Below, one piece after another: positions 55,961 through 64,000 of a stretch of 64,000 nt of DNA. The translations under genes were made by a program, and so were the position numbers. Each line of letters begins with the position of its first letter. The stretch's first letter is position 1. The notes under the pieces were generated by a model, which ran no database searches, was not told the DNA's origin, and saw only the letters and a program-made list of their open reading frames with translations. This stretch comes from Karalla daura (lineage: Eukaryota > Chordata > Actinopteri > Chaetodontiformes > Leiognathidae). Location: the NCBI GenBank assembly GCA_029224185.1, contig CM055200.1, positions 7,044,099 to 7,108,098 of the forward strand. The letters run 5' to 3'.

Positions 55961-56580
55961 GCTGATGGGAATGCTCTTACTTTTGCAGGTCTGGAATCGA
56001 CAACGAGACAGTGAAGTGAGGGGAGTTCATGATGTTGTTACCTGGACCAAAGTTGTGGACTAACTGTTCACGGGGTTACAACTAGAGATGTAGCTTTCTA
56101 ATCTGGCAGAACATCGGAAATTTTATAAAGTTTGGTCTTGAGCCACACAACACCATCCTATTTGAAATGAACTGGTCCTGTGACCCCCTACTGTACAACA
56201 TGACTGGTGACATGTTCATACATGCAGTGTTTTCACTACACTTCCGTACTAAGTCTGAGAAAACATCTCATGAGAGCATAAAAAGGTTTTTAGTGATATT
56301 TGAGATGTTTTTCAAAATTGAGTTTTCAGGCACCAGTTTTTATTACGGTTTTTAGGTTTTGGCCATTTCTAGGAATAATGGAAGCGCACCGAGTATGTAG
56401 AAAAATGCAGTTGTGAGGACGAATTAAACTTACACTTTGTTAACTGAAAATGTAGTTTGACACCTACACATTTGGAAACAGTCCACACATTGGCCGGGCT
56501 CATTAATTGACTTGACAACTCGACGTAAATGTTTAGTGCAATCCTTAGGACAAGCAGATGCAATAGAACAGGAACGACAG
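55961..56580. other. Non-coding stretch with strong splice acceptor
   Basis: GCTCTTACTTTTGCAG, ending at 55989, is a strong acceptor. After it one frame stays open to a stop near 56062. GTGAGG near 56015 could be a donor, which would define a micro-exon of about 27 bases. No peptide similarity is recognised. The remainder is AT-rich unique sequence. Confidence 0.35.
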
Positions 56581-56640
56581 AGACTGTAGATAGAGAGATG
56601 TAGAAAGGAGAGGGAGGAGGAGGAGAGGAGAAGTGGTAAG
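56581..56640. repeat. Purine-rich GA/GGA tract
   Basis: Low-complexity AG-rich sequence of about 60 bases. Confidence 0.8.
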
Positions 56641-56699
56641 AAGTTGAGGATTTGATGTTAAAAAATGCAGGGGAACATGAAAAGGCTCTGTGGTTTTAC

Positions 56700-56935
56700 T
56701 TTGCGTGTTTGTTTCTGTCTTTGTCTTTCAGAGCCACCTCTCTTTGTCTCTTTCTTTTTGCAAGTCTCCTTCCATGCTGTTGCACCTCTCTGTCGCCGAT
56801 TCATTTCTCCACGGGCTTTCCTCTGTCAGTCGACTACTTTTTCTTTACATCCATTGATTTTTCTCTCTCTCCCTCTCTCTCCCTCCCGCTCTCTCTCTTT
56901 CCCTGTCTCCATCCCTCTCTCCTCCCCACTCTGCC
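56700..56935. repeat. Pyrimidine-rich CT tract
   Basis: CT-rich throughout, densest at 56862-56930. TTTGTCTTTCAG ending at 56731 resembles an acceptor but is only one of many in such a tract. Frames are Ser/Leu/Phe/Pro-rich artefacts. Confidence 0.85.
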
Positions 56936-56939
56936 GGTG

Positions 56940-57200
56940 CAGTACAATAAGCGGCAGAGAAAAAGAGCGAGGCCCAGCAGAGCGTGAAATGGTCTGAGCT
57001 TTTACTACAACTGGCAGCGTTTGACCGCATACTGCATCGGCCATTGCCGCGGTTACCCGCAGCAACGCTGCACTAATAAACGGCACGCCGGAGAGAAAGG
57101 ACAGGAAGAGAGGGACGGCGAGGGGAAGCCGCGCTGTTGTGCATGTGGAACAGGTGTAAATGGGCAATAGAGAACGTGCGTGAACTCAATGGAGGCGCGC
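56940..57200. promoter_or_regulatory. CpG-rich unique block
   Basis: About 25 CpGs by eye in 260 bases, high-complexity sequence, flanked by a CT tract. It contains GCCATTGCCGCGG and a GGCGCGCGC stretch. Possible weak island or enhancer. No exon seen. Confidence 0.3.
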
Positions 57201-58204
57201 GCTGAAGTTTGATGTATTAAGTGCAGTCTGTCTGACTCACGTGTGGTTGATCATGGGCATGGGTCCAGCCTTATCGACATGCTCTGGAGCCAAACTGACT
57301 GAGACCAATGTAATAATTGAATTATTCTGTCACTGAAGGTTAATAGATGTGATTTCACCGGGGGCAGGCAGAGCGTGCTCCGATGATTGCCTTTGAAACA
57401 AAACCACCTCTTTTTCCCCGCAGTATTTTCCAGATAAACATGGCTGATAGACACTGAGCTCCTTCCCCTCTGAACTCCGCAGTTCAAATATCACACTGCA
57501 TGGCAAAACTCGTTCCCACATTGAGGTTCCCACATTAAGTCCTTTCACCGAATGACTTGGGGGATTCCGGGAAGTTTCTCCCGATAGAAAGGTTGTGTAT
57601 CCTGACATCCATTAATTACCACCACACATGCCAAACTTACATGTAAGTCACACTCTGGTCTTGTCTGTTTAGTTTTCCCTGCTGGCCCTTGAAACACACA
57701 ACAGGAATGGGCATCATATCCCCAAAGCAACACAACCTGAGCCCAGAGAAAATGGCTAAATCGAGTCTCCGAACAAATATCAGCTTCCAGGTAGCAGAGC
57801 TCAAACAAGAAATTTAATACACTGGCTTGAAATGATACAGGGACTAAACAATGATAATGCATCTGTTTCACTTGACCTGCCAAATACACACACATAGACA
57901 CACGGAGAAGCACACACAGACAGACGCATATTTGGCCATCTTCCTGCCTCTGCAGTGTCTCTGTGACTAATGTGTAGGATAAATAACCCGGTGAGACTCA
58001 GTTCCAATATCACAGGCCCCGCTCGCCAAAAAATTAACATCAGCATAACAGTATTAGCCTGCTCACAGTCATCCATTAAAACTACTTAGGGCAGACAGGC
58101 AGACGGGCCCGGGAATACACCAGCGTTCTTATTACAGCGTCTCCCTGGTTGCAGAGAGCAGTGGCATACGTGTTGAGACGCCACAGGTTCGACGCAGCTC
58201 CCTA
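57201..58204. other. Non-coding stretch, nothing recognised
   Basis: Unique sequence. CCTCTTTTTCCCCGCAG ending at 57423 is another acceptor-like site with a frame closing after nine codons. The minus-strand frame 57545-57913 is unrecognised. Confidence 0.4.
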
Positions 58205-58230
58205 ATCATCATCATCATCATCATCATCAT
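58205..58230. repeat. (ATC)8 trinucleotide repeat
   Basis: Eight full ATC units plus a partial one. It translates as the poly-Asp end of a minus-strand frame that is not a gene. Confidence 0.97.
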
Positions 58231-58643
58231 GATCTTTAGATATGCAGGGACAGCGACCACGTTGCTGGGTGCGTACACACACACAGCAGACTAGGAAAGA
58301 ACGTTCAGTTCTTGGCAAAAAGACATGCGTACATTTGGATATCATTTGGACTAATGAGCAGACTGAGAACTTTCCGGTACGAGCCAGACAATAAATTAGG
58401 GAAACCAAGCAAAGCACCAAGAGAGGCAATGGTTGACGCCTGGTCCGGTCCCCTCCACCCCCCTCCCCCCACCCGCAGCGAGATACCACACGCTGCATCG
58501 ACTTAGGGGAAAATCCTTTAACGCGCACATCTTGTGATATGAGCTAAAGCCTTATCTTTTTGGCTTCTCACCGTAAAATCCCCGACATACAGTGCGCATA
58601 AGCCTTTCGTCCTCCCTTTGTGATTTGTTTCCCAGCAGGTTCC

Positions 58644-58645
<2 letters not shown>
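58231..58645. other. Non-coding, nothing recognised
   Basis: Unique sequence with a C-rich stretch at 58452-58473. Confidence 0.45.

Positions 58646-58647
<2 letters not shown>

Positions 58648-58694
<47 letters not shown>
58648..58694. repeat. (TC)23 microsatellite
   Basis: Uninterrupted TC run of about 46 bases, the longest TC/GA array in the window. Confidence 0.98.
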
Positions 58695-58696
<2 letters not shown>

Positions 58697-58739
58697 TCTT
58701 AGTGGAGCAGTATCTACAGCTTCAGGCTACAAAGTCAGG

Positions 58740-59110
58740 TGTCAGGCATGAAAAGGAAAAGCCAAACCTCGGCCGGCTCAACCGCCCTTACTGGTTTCAG
58801 CGGCTGAATTCCACAGACGTGCAGAGGAATGGTAAACTGAGCCATCACGAGGAATGGGTGTGGCTGCATTATGGGATAACCCTTTCTTCAACAGCTGAAT
58901 GGGCTCGTCTGTGAATAGGAGTCAAGCAAGGGAACCCAGGGTGCTTCCTCAGCGGCCCGCTGAGCAAACTAAGTTACGCGGCATTTTCCCGGGAATTCCC
59001 TCTCGGATCAAAGGGCGTGGGTGGCGTGTTCTTCCAGGGAGTTTAACTCATGACGATTACTGGCAAGACCATCGCGCACGTTAGAACGTCACGTGGTGTT
59101 GCTTCAAGTA
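58740..59110. promoter_or_regulatory. Conserved-element-like block with clustered palindromes
   Basis: High-complexity, CpG-containing sequence. CTCAGCGG (58948-58955) and CCGCTGAG (58957-58964) form a 17-base perfect inverted repeat around C. Twenty bases on, TTCCCGGGAA (58986-58995) is a STAT/BCL6-type palindrome that overlaps GGGAATTCCC (58991-59000), a perfect palindromic NF-kappa-B site. GTCACGTGGT (59088-59097) is an E-box. Such clustering suggests an enhancer. Function is inferred. Confidence 0.4.
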
Positions 59111-60095
59111 GTCGCTCTGCAGCGGTAATCACCCATGTTCACAACGCCCTCTCAGATCAACATCGCCAACAACGAACAATAAACACTATCAAAGGGCACA
59201 TCTGGCAGCAACACGAACAAATAACCAAAAATATTGTTTCCCATCAGGTCTCTTATTTGGTATATTTCTCTCCTCCTCTCCATCCCTCTCCGCCAGATTT
59301 CCTCTTGCGTGTCTGTTTCTTGGTTCCTCTCAATCACCACCTTCTCTCGCTCTCTCCATCCCAGCAGTCGTCAAGGTGATGCTGTTTTTGTGAAGGCAGC
59401 TGGTTAGGGCTCATTTGTCAACCCGCTGACCTGCCCTCTGTTCTTTCCCCACCACCTCCCTTGTCTCTCCCTCCTCTCCTCTTATTCCGTTATTCACTGC
59501 AGTAAGAAAGACGGAGTGGGATAATTTCCAGTCTCCCGCTGAACATTGTGAGCTTAAAAATGATGTTCTCATATGTCTGAGCAACCGGGCTGTGTAAAGT
59601 CAGTGTATTATACAGGGAGGGAAAAAATAAAACAGAACATAACCAAGAGGGGAAAAAAAAGCACACACACAAACAACTACTTAATGATCCTGACAAGGGA
59701 TTTCAAAACACTGATTGCACTCTCTGTATGAGCAAATCTGTGGCAGCCGGCCTGAGATAAAGCTCTGTGAGAAAATGCCAAAATATGAAGTCAGCGCCTA
59801 TACTTACTTTCTTTACTTTGCTACACTCTTCTTTTAGGTCTGGCTCCACTAGACTGGAGCTCTTCAAATTAGTGATACATCATTAATAACTTCATAATTA
59901 CTACTAGTCATCTTACCATCAGAGCTGACATCTGATAGTTGACTGTGTATCTTTTAGACACACAAAAAAATGACGTGCAGTCGAACACACACATGCAATA
60001 CATGGACAGCACACGCACAGACACACACAGGTCTCTTGCCAAGAGAGGTGTTATCCCCATGTACTCCATAAGATGAGAACTCAACCTTCACACTT
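59111..60095. other. Non-coding stretch, nothing recognised
   Basis: Unique sequence with a CT-rich part (59264-59480), A-rich runs near 59630-59660, and short interrupted CA tracts near 59985-60030. Confidence 0.45.
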
Positions 60096-60100
60096 CATCT

Positions 60101-60125
60101 GTGTGTGTGTGTGTGTGTGTGTGTG
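60101..60125. repeat. (GT)12 microsatellite
   Basis: Pure GT run of 25 bases. Confidence 0.96.
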
Positions 60126-60595
60126 CATGCTTATACGCATGTGGTGTTGATTGCTGGTAAATGCAATAAGGGAGAAGCAAAAAAACAACAACAACAAAAA
60201 AACCTCTGGATATTATTTGACAGTTCATTTCATTGTTCGATGCCACAGAAGAATTTATAACAACAAATGCAAATCAATGCAAAACACGCACGCAGACACA
60301 CAGTTTTAATCATCCCTCCGTTATAAATGTGGCTCTCCCACAACACTTGTTATCCTCGTCTGCTAATTAATTCATTTTTTTCTCTTTTACTAATGAGGGT
60401 GTGTATGTGTGTGCGTTCGTGACCTACAACCTCATCATGTCTCATTACCATCGAATGCCTCACTGATATAATTGTGTGAGAGAGTCAGCGTATATATGTT
60501 ACATGTGCATATGTCTGAGTGTGTGTGTGTATACACCAGTGTGTTGGCTGGAGTGATTTATTTTTTTGTCCATGTCTGTATGCTTCTGGGTCAGT
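60126..60595. other. Non-coding, nothing recognised
   Basis: AT-leaning unique sequence with A/AAC repetition at 60179-60202 and interrupted TG tracts near 60402-60413 and 60518-60530. Confidence 0.45.
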
Positions 60596-60599
60596 GAAT

Positions 60600-60903
60600 G
60601 TCGACCAACTCATTGATGAAAAGACTAGTAATTGACTAATAAACTAATCAAAAACCACAACAGTCATCGATTAGTTGATTTAAGCATTTTGAGAAATGAA
60701 GACAAAGTTACTTGATCTCGGCTTCTTAAAGGTAATGTGTGATTGAGTTGAGGACAAAATAAAGGCATTCACAGGCTTTATCTTCCCTTACCTTATCAAA
60801 CACGTCACCTTTGTGAAACAGGCATTTTCACAGTTTTTGCAGCGTTTCATAAACCAAACCAAAATTAATTAATTAACAGAGAAAAAATAATCAGCAGCCC
60901 TGA
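60600..60903 (+). mobile_element. Non-autonomous hAT-like element, copy 2
   Basis: The left part has ATTGACTAATAAACTAATC and CATCGATTAGTTGATT. The right end runs ATTAATTAATTAAC...AATAATCAGCAGCCCT (60862-60901). GCAGCCCT at the end matches the remembered terminus of a widespread fish element. It shares TGAGGACAAAA (60749-60759) and TTTGTGAAACAGGCAT (60810-60825) with copy 1. The interval between these landmarks is 26 bases longer here. Confidence 0.65.
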
Positions 60904-61345
60904 TGTCCACAGGATTATGTAAACTCTTTCTCTGACCTAATCAACGATTCCATGAGAGACTGTCTGAACCATCCCTTGTAATCCCAATATTGAAGCAATT
61001 ATCATTCCCTCTCTGTAAAACAACCACAAGGAAAAAAAATAAAATAAACCTTTGTTGCAAGACGGACAGTTAAGTACGTAACATGAGACGCTAATTCTGT
61101 CCCTGACAACCAGTATACACAGGGAGATCAAGCACATTATCTTAATCAGCAGCAGGACTGTTTCCTAACAACTCAACCAAGGCAAACATGAGCTCTGGTG
61201 GGATTCTTAAAGGTCAAGCTTGATTAAAGTGAACCCTGAGCACGGACAAACAAAAGACCCTTTCACAACAGAAATCAAAATGGTCACACCGTATTTTTAT
61301 TTCAACGCACTCACACATGCACATTCTTATGTGTATTCACATATA
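60904..61345. other. Non-coding, nothing recognised
   Basis: Unique AT-leaning sequence. Confidence 0.45.
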
Positions 61346-61350
61346 TGTGA

Positions 61351-61380
<30 letters not shown>
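61351..61380. repeat. (GT)11(AT)4 compound microsatellite
   Basis: GT run 61351-61372 passes into AT repeats. Such a junction is prone to unwinding. Confidence 0.95.
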
Positions 61381-61381
<1 letters not shown>

Positions 61382-61479
61382 AATGCAAGTACATACAACC
61401 CACATTCCTACAGCAAGCTTATGTGTGCATCTCAAAAGGCCAATCTGTGCTGGTTATTGGAGTGTGAAGTCCCAGTCTG

Positions 61480-61480
<1 letters not shown>

Positions 61481-61547
<67 letters not shown>
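61481..61547. repeat. (TG)33 microsatellite, longest in window
   Basis: Uninterrupted 67-base TG run followed by AGGAGGAGG. Explains the Cys/Val runs of the overlapping frames. Confidence 0.98.
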
Positions 61548-61549
<2 letters not shown>

Positions 61550-61642
61550 GAGGAGGAAGCCTAATTTGATTCTGAACTGTACCATGTTTCTCCACTGGCT
61601 GCCTGTTTATGGAAATCACATAATTGGCTCGGAATTTGTATG

Positions 61643-61675
61643 TGTAGGTGGGTGTGTGTGTGTATGTGTGTGTTT
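61643..61675. repeat. Interrupted TG microsatellite
   Basis: TG repeats interrupted by GG and TA. Confidence 0.9.
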
Positions 61676-62160
61676 GTCCATATGATCCATGTTCACATCA
61701 AAAGCGACTGCGTGAAAAGTCAAAACTTGGAGCGATAAGAGCAAGCACCCCACTGCCTGGCCCTGCTTTTAACTCTCCTGACCTCAGCATGCGGGGAAAC
61801 AAGAGCCGGGAACAGTTCACTTCTACAAACCAGACACGATGCCGAGCACATTCAAAGTAGCTGTCCTCTCCTCGCACTAAAAATATACTTTTAATGCAAC
61901 AGTTAAAGTGAAAAAAGTCGAATGGCTGACCTATTTTGTACTAAGTGGTCTGCTAATTCCATTAGGACCGTCTACAATAAAAATAGCCACTCAGGTGTTG
62001 GAAGGAGCTCTGGATAAAACCACTCACGATGAGACATTCGCGATGACACCAGTTTTGAGAATAAAGTTAAGTTAATTATCCCGTAGACCATAGACTTTTA
62101 AAACGTAACCTGGAGGAACAAACATTTCATCAGTGCTATAGCGGCTTCTTATCGCAACTG
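61676..62160. other. Non-coding, nothing recognised
   Basis: Unique sequence without motif clusters. Confidence 0.45.
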
Positions 62161-62393
62161 CACTTGACACCATTTGACTTGTTTCGAGGAGAAATGTTTC
62201 AGCTTCAGTCATTTAGAAGCAGTAGCAGTTGAGGCCGGGGGAGTGCTGACAGTAATTACAATACGACCAAACAGCGTTGCGGTCGCAGGCGTAGAGAGTG
62301 AGCGTCACGGTGCCGTCATGGTGGCAGCTGTTCAGCTAATCGCTGCGGCGCTAAAGAAGACCCGGAAAAGAACGAGTGGTCAGTAACGACCCT
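62161..62393. promoter_or_regulatory. Moderately CpG-rich unique block
   Basis: About fifteen CpGs in 200 bases, with GACAGTAATTACAATACG and CAGCTGTTCAGCTAATCG (E-box beside a homeodomain core). Texture of a conserved element. The 70-aa frame 62174-62386 is unrecognised. Confidence 0.25.
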
Positions 62394-62395
62394 GT

Positions 62396-62415
62396 CACAC
62401 ACACACACACACACT
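62396..62415. repeat. (CA)10 microsatellite
   Basis: Pure CA run of about 19 bases. Confidence 0.95.
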
Positions 62416-62485
62416 TGAGGTGACACAGTGTGTTAAAGGCAGAGAGGGAGATAATGTAACACAGCACAGATTCCTCCATCCTCTG

Positions 62486-62487
<2 letters not shown>

Positions 62488-62528
<41 letters not shown>
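62488..62528. repeat. (CA)20 microsatellite
   Basis: Uninterrupted 41-base CA run. Confidence 0.98.
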
Positions 62529-62529
<1 letters not shown>

Positions 62530-62784
62530 GGGGCTCAGCCCTCACAAACTATTCCAGAGACAAATTGCACAGGGACTTAAGAGATGTAAGGGGATATATG
62601 AGGAAGTAAAAGAAAACAATGGGAGGTTGAATAAGGAAAAGTCCCGAAAGTTAAAAGGTCCAAAACTTTTCTATCTCCTCCTCCCCTGCTGCTATCCATC
62701 TGCTGTCTCCTCCCATCACCGGCTCCATTCACTCATTTCTCTATATAACCATTAGCTTCCATGCATCCCGTCTTCTCCCCATCC

Positions 62785-62823
62785 CTCCCTTCTCTCTCTC
62801 TCTCTCCCTCTCTCTCTCTTTCC
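62785..62823. repeat. CT-rich microsatellite
   Basis: CT repeats with one CC interruption. Confidence 0.95.
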
Positions 62824-62889
62824 GTCTCGGTGAGAAACAGAATCAGGGTAGAATTAGCCTGGAGGCAGTCACATTTAGATCAGCTATTT

Positions 62890-62995
62890 TGCCATTTCTT
62901 CTCCTTTTCTTTTTTTTTTCTGCAGAAAATAACGTCCTCTGCTTTTCCCTGTGGGGACATATCCCGGGGCCTGGTGGTGGCTCACTGGTGACATA
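62890..62995 (+). other. Strong splice acceptor with short open frame
   Basis: A 25-base pyrimidine tract with a T10 core ends in TGCAG at 62925, the best acceptor in the window. The frame AAA-ATA-ACG onward stays open for 21 codons to TGA at 62989-62991. A donor-like CTG|GTGACA at the same place would give an exon of about 62 bases. The peptide (begins KITSSAFPCGDISRG) is not recognised. It could be an internal or terminal exon, or chance. Confidence 0.25.
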
Positions 62996-63987
62996 CGCAG
63001 TGTATTTCTATGGGAATGCCTGTTTTCTGTCCTATCTGGGGACGGACACTCCTAATTAGTTTAAAGCTATAAATGCTATGTCATGTGACAGTTTACTTAG
63101 CGAATAGCCTTTGATGTGTAAATTTGTATATGGTATCTGGGATCTTGTACTAAATGTCACATCTGCCCCATATGTACTGGACATCCAAAGCATCACGTTA
63201 AATGCGTGGAACTTAACCAGGGGAAGACACATTACGTGCTGCCGTTTGATGGATCGCCTTGATGTATCAGCCCGTCTCTGAGAACAGACATGTTTTGTCC
63301 TCTTAATGAGTCTGTGCATGCAAATACTAAATTTACCCGTAATAAAATGAACCGGTCCATCAACTACAAACCATTAAGGGTTTTTTTTGTTTTTTATAAG
63401 ATTTTTCCACAGACTTCAGCCCATTCCATTAAATTAAGGCTGTAGAGAGACTTGAGGCTTTCTTGTAACTGTGTAGTGTATTCCCTGCCTTTTCCTTTCT
63501 GTTGACAGGTTATTGATAGGTGATAATTGTGCAGAGCGACAGATTCAAGCTCGACATCGACAGTGTGCTTTGGGCTACATTCAGCAACGTGTTCGTCTTT
63601 ATTACTGTATGTTTAACTGCTTCATTACGACATCTAGATATAGCTTTTGAATGGTAATAAACTTCAAGTACCCATGATTTGTTGGTTAAAACACCACAAA
63701 ATACAACCACAGTCTATTTATACTGTGGATTAAGCGAGATGCGACATACATAATTGCTACCATTTTGATCTATTTCATATAATGGGTCCCGCAGTCATTA
63801 TTTACAGTGGCAGATAATGGTTTAGAGATTGAAGGACACAGTGTGGGAATCAAACTGTAATTTTCTGGTTTCTGTTTGGTTGGGTGGCTACTGAAGCCAT
63901 TGTGGAGATGTTGTTCGCTTCAGGCACAAGTGCTATACAGTAGTTTATGGTCATAGTGCTCCACCTCTGGGTCTTTTCCCTAGGAAA
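62996..63987. other. Non-coding, nothing recognised
   Basis: AT-leaning unique sequence with a T8 run near 63380. Short minus-strand frames 63056-63319 and 63510-63710 lack domains. The window ends in the start of another CA-rich tract (63988-64000). Confidence 0.45.
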
Positions 63988-64000
63988 CACACACATGCAC

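Noticed and set aside
1..64000. CRISPR array, operon, phage or bacterial defence system
   Set aside because: There are no spaced direct repeats, ribosome binding sites, compact genes or phage-like proteins. Composition and repeats are vertebrate.
1..64000. Autonomous transposon or endogenous retrovirus
   Set aside because: No reverse transcriptase, integrase or transposase motif was seen in any open frame, and no paired long terminal repeats. Only non-autonomous fragments are present.

Overview
The window reads as non-coding DNA from a ray-finned fish, most likely a percomorph or similar acanthomorph teleost. Three things suggest this. CA/TG and GA/CT microsatellites are very dense (more than 40 tracts). 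Several dispersed repeats resemble families widespread in teleost genomes: tRNA-headed SINE-like elements, a repeat with the 'cctcccacagtcca...gactctaaattgcc' module, and a non-autonomous hAT-like element rich in ATTAATCGAT-type ends. Spacing is eukaryotic, with no compact open reading frames. The family names come from memory of repeat consensus sequences, not from a search.

I could not support any protein-coding exon. The longer open frames are explained by simple repeats (poly-His/Thr, Cys-Val or Ser-Leu runs), by a strand-asymmetric polypurine tract, or by chance. No rRNA, functional tRNA, CRISPR or prokaryote-type operon is present. The window is therefore intergenic or lies inside a very large intron.

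Layout. 1-10 kb: sparse sequence with CA, GA and CT tracts, one long dispersed repeat (about 3.67-3.97 kb), a small CpG-rich patch with an RFX X-box-like site near 5.19 kb, and a CpG-rich block at 8.34-9.05 kb. 10-13 kb: the best promoter candidate, a dense CpG island at 11.19-11.57 kb with an ETS site and a TATA-like box, followed by CRE, AP-1, NRF1-like and E-box motifs. 13-20 kb: a G38 homopolymer, an (ATTCT)8 pentamer array, SINE fragments and a C27 run. 20-22.8 kb: an exceptional cluster of TG/CA arrays. 24.6-25.8 kb: a polypurine tract of about 1.1 kb ending at a strong G-quadruplex motif. 26.1 kb: a nested homeodomain-type palindrome. 27.84-28.27 kb: a second, weaker CpG island. 29-38 kb: unique, conserved-element-like sequence with scattered CA arrays. 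38.6-39.6 kb: a decayed repeat of roughly 40 bp period. 40-62 kb: further microsatellites, two copies of one hAT-like element (about 42 and 60.7 kb), SINE-like fragments near 54.2-54.7 kb, and a block at 58.7-59.1 kb with a 17-bp palindrome beside overlapping STAT-like and kappa-B-like sites.

No set of genes can be said to work together. The most economical reading is a regulatory landscape with one or two candidate promoters. No new biological system could be demonstrated. The items most worth testing are the 11.2-11.6 kb CpG island, the 26.1 kb and 58.95-59.0 kb palindromic clusters, the decayed tandem array at 39 kb, and a few strong isolated splice signals.
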